Assembly: GCF_017873175.1 (NCBI RefSeq)
Contig: NZ_JAGGJW010000003.1
Location: 372,001 to 436,000 of the forward strand
DNA length: 64,000 bases
DNA from: Neorhizobium petrolearium
GTDB taxonomy: Bacteria; Pseudomonadota; Alphaproteobacteria; Rhizobiales; Rhizobiaceae
Reading direction: 5' to 3'
A program made the translations under genes and the position numbers. Below the pieces are notes generated by a model. The model did no database searches and was not told the DNA's origin. It saw nothing but the letters and a program-made list of their open reading frames with translations. Shown piece after piece: positions 63,855 through 64,000 of this stretch (its first letter is position 1; every line of letters starts with the position of its first letter).

Positions 63855-64000
63855 TTAACGATGGGGCATTGGATAATCATTCTCGTTGAGCACCCAACCC
63901 GGCTTTTCTGAAAAATCCATGCGGGGCGGGGCGAAGATATCAACCAGTTGGTTGACACCTGGTCCTTCGGCGGTGGTCGTATGGATGGCCGGCGGCGGAA
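63855..64000 (-). CDS. Cupin-domain protein, C-terminal part (cut by window edge)
   Basis: The minus strand is open from the window edge to a TAA at 63855-63857. It encodes 47 residues ending [20 protein letters not shown] and then MPHR. The stretch [20 protein letters not shown] resembles the C-terminal end of small cupin proteins (from memory of the family), where the last strand precedes a W-V-L-N tail. The protein is truncated at the window edge, so its function and length cannot be judged. It converges with the quinone oxidoreductase. Confidence 0.55.
   Translation of the reverse strand, partial: PPPAIHTTTAEGPGVNQLVDIFAPPRMDFSEKPGWVLNENDYPMPHR

Noticed and set aside
63943..63952. ACCAGTTGGT, matching the TetR core pattern
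   Set aside because: It lies inside the cupin coding region far from a promoter; a single 8-of-10 defined-base match in 64 kb is expected by chance.
1..64000. Mobile elements, CRISPR arrays, tRNA or rRNA genes
   Set aside because: No transposase, integrase, regular spaced repeats or tRNA-like sequence was recognised on either strand by reading; a tRNA scan could not be run.

Overview
The window looks like a piece of a rhizobial alphaproteobacterial genome (Rhizobium/Agrobacterium/Ensifer type). The DNA is GC-rich and packed with ABC uptake systems in tight operons with ATGA overlaps, and it has Tat-dependent binding proteins and RirA-like iron boxes. There are no ribosomal, tRNA or other housekeeping genes, so a chromid, megaplasmid or accessory chromosomal region is plausible. 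That placement is inference. No insertion sequence, CRISPR array or tRNA was seen.

Layout. (1) 0-16 kb is a glycan-oriented block: a truncated glycosyltransferase, a peptide/oligosaccharide-type ABC importer with a fused double ATPase, a DXD glycosyltransferase, a polysaccharide-deacetylase-like protein, a GT4 glycosyltransferase, a UDP-sugar 6-dehydrogenase, a small methyltransferase, a cyclic-nucleotide-binding protein, a 907-residue ABC exporter whose nucleotide-binding motifs are all destroyed, and a secreted polysaccharide-lyase-like protein. (2) 16-18.5 kb holds a divergent EamA exporter and MocR regulator pair. (3) 18.7-28 kb is a LacI-regulated ribitol operon: importer, FAD oxidoreductase, ribitol dehydrogenase and D-ribulokinase. 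(4) 28-35 kb is a hydroxamate-siderophore locus (FhuC, FhuD, FhuB, FhuF-like, TonB receptor) with iron-box candidates on both sides.

(5) 35-51 kb is the most unusual part. It encodes a stand-alone Rieske ferredoxin-like protein, a non-heme-iron oxygenase that has lost its own Rieske cluster, and a GST-fold protein, all translationally coupled. This resembles the NdmC/NdmE caffeine N7-demethylase arrangement. It is followed by an 8-oxoguanine-deaminase-like amidohydrolase and a purine/nucleoside-type BMP-family ABC importer. A second BMP-family importer with its own amidase and cytosine-deaminase-like enzyme runs towards it and meets it tail to tail at 43.8 kb. Together they suggest uptake and oxidative or hydrolytic breakdown of N-substituted or oxidised purines or similar N-heterocycles (inference).

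(6) 51-61 kb is an eight-gene operon of a xanthine-dehydrogenase/CO-dehydrogenase-type molybdenum hydroxylase (FAD, FeS and Mo subunits) plus a complete branched-chain-amino-acid-type (LIV) importer. A TetR regulator is divergent from it, with three copies of ACCANNTGGT between them. (7) 61-64 kb has an IclR regulator, a DUF6282-type metal hydrolase, a quinone oxidoreductase and the end of a cupin gene.
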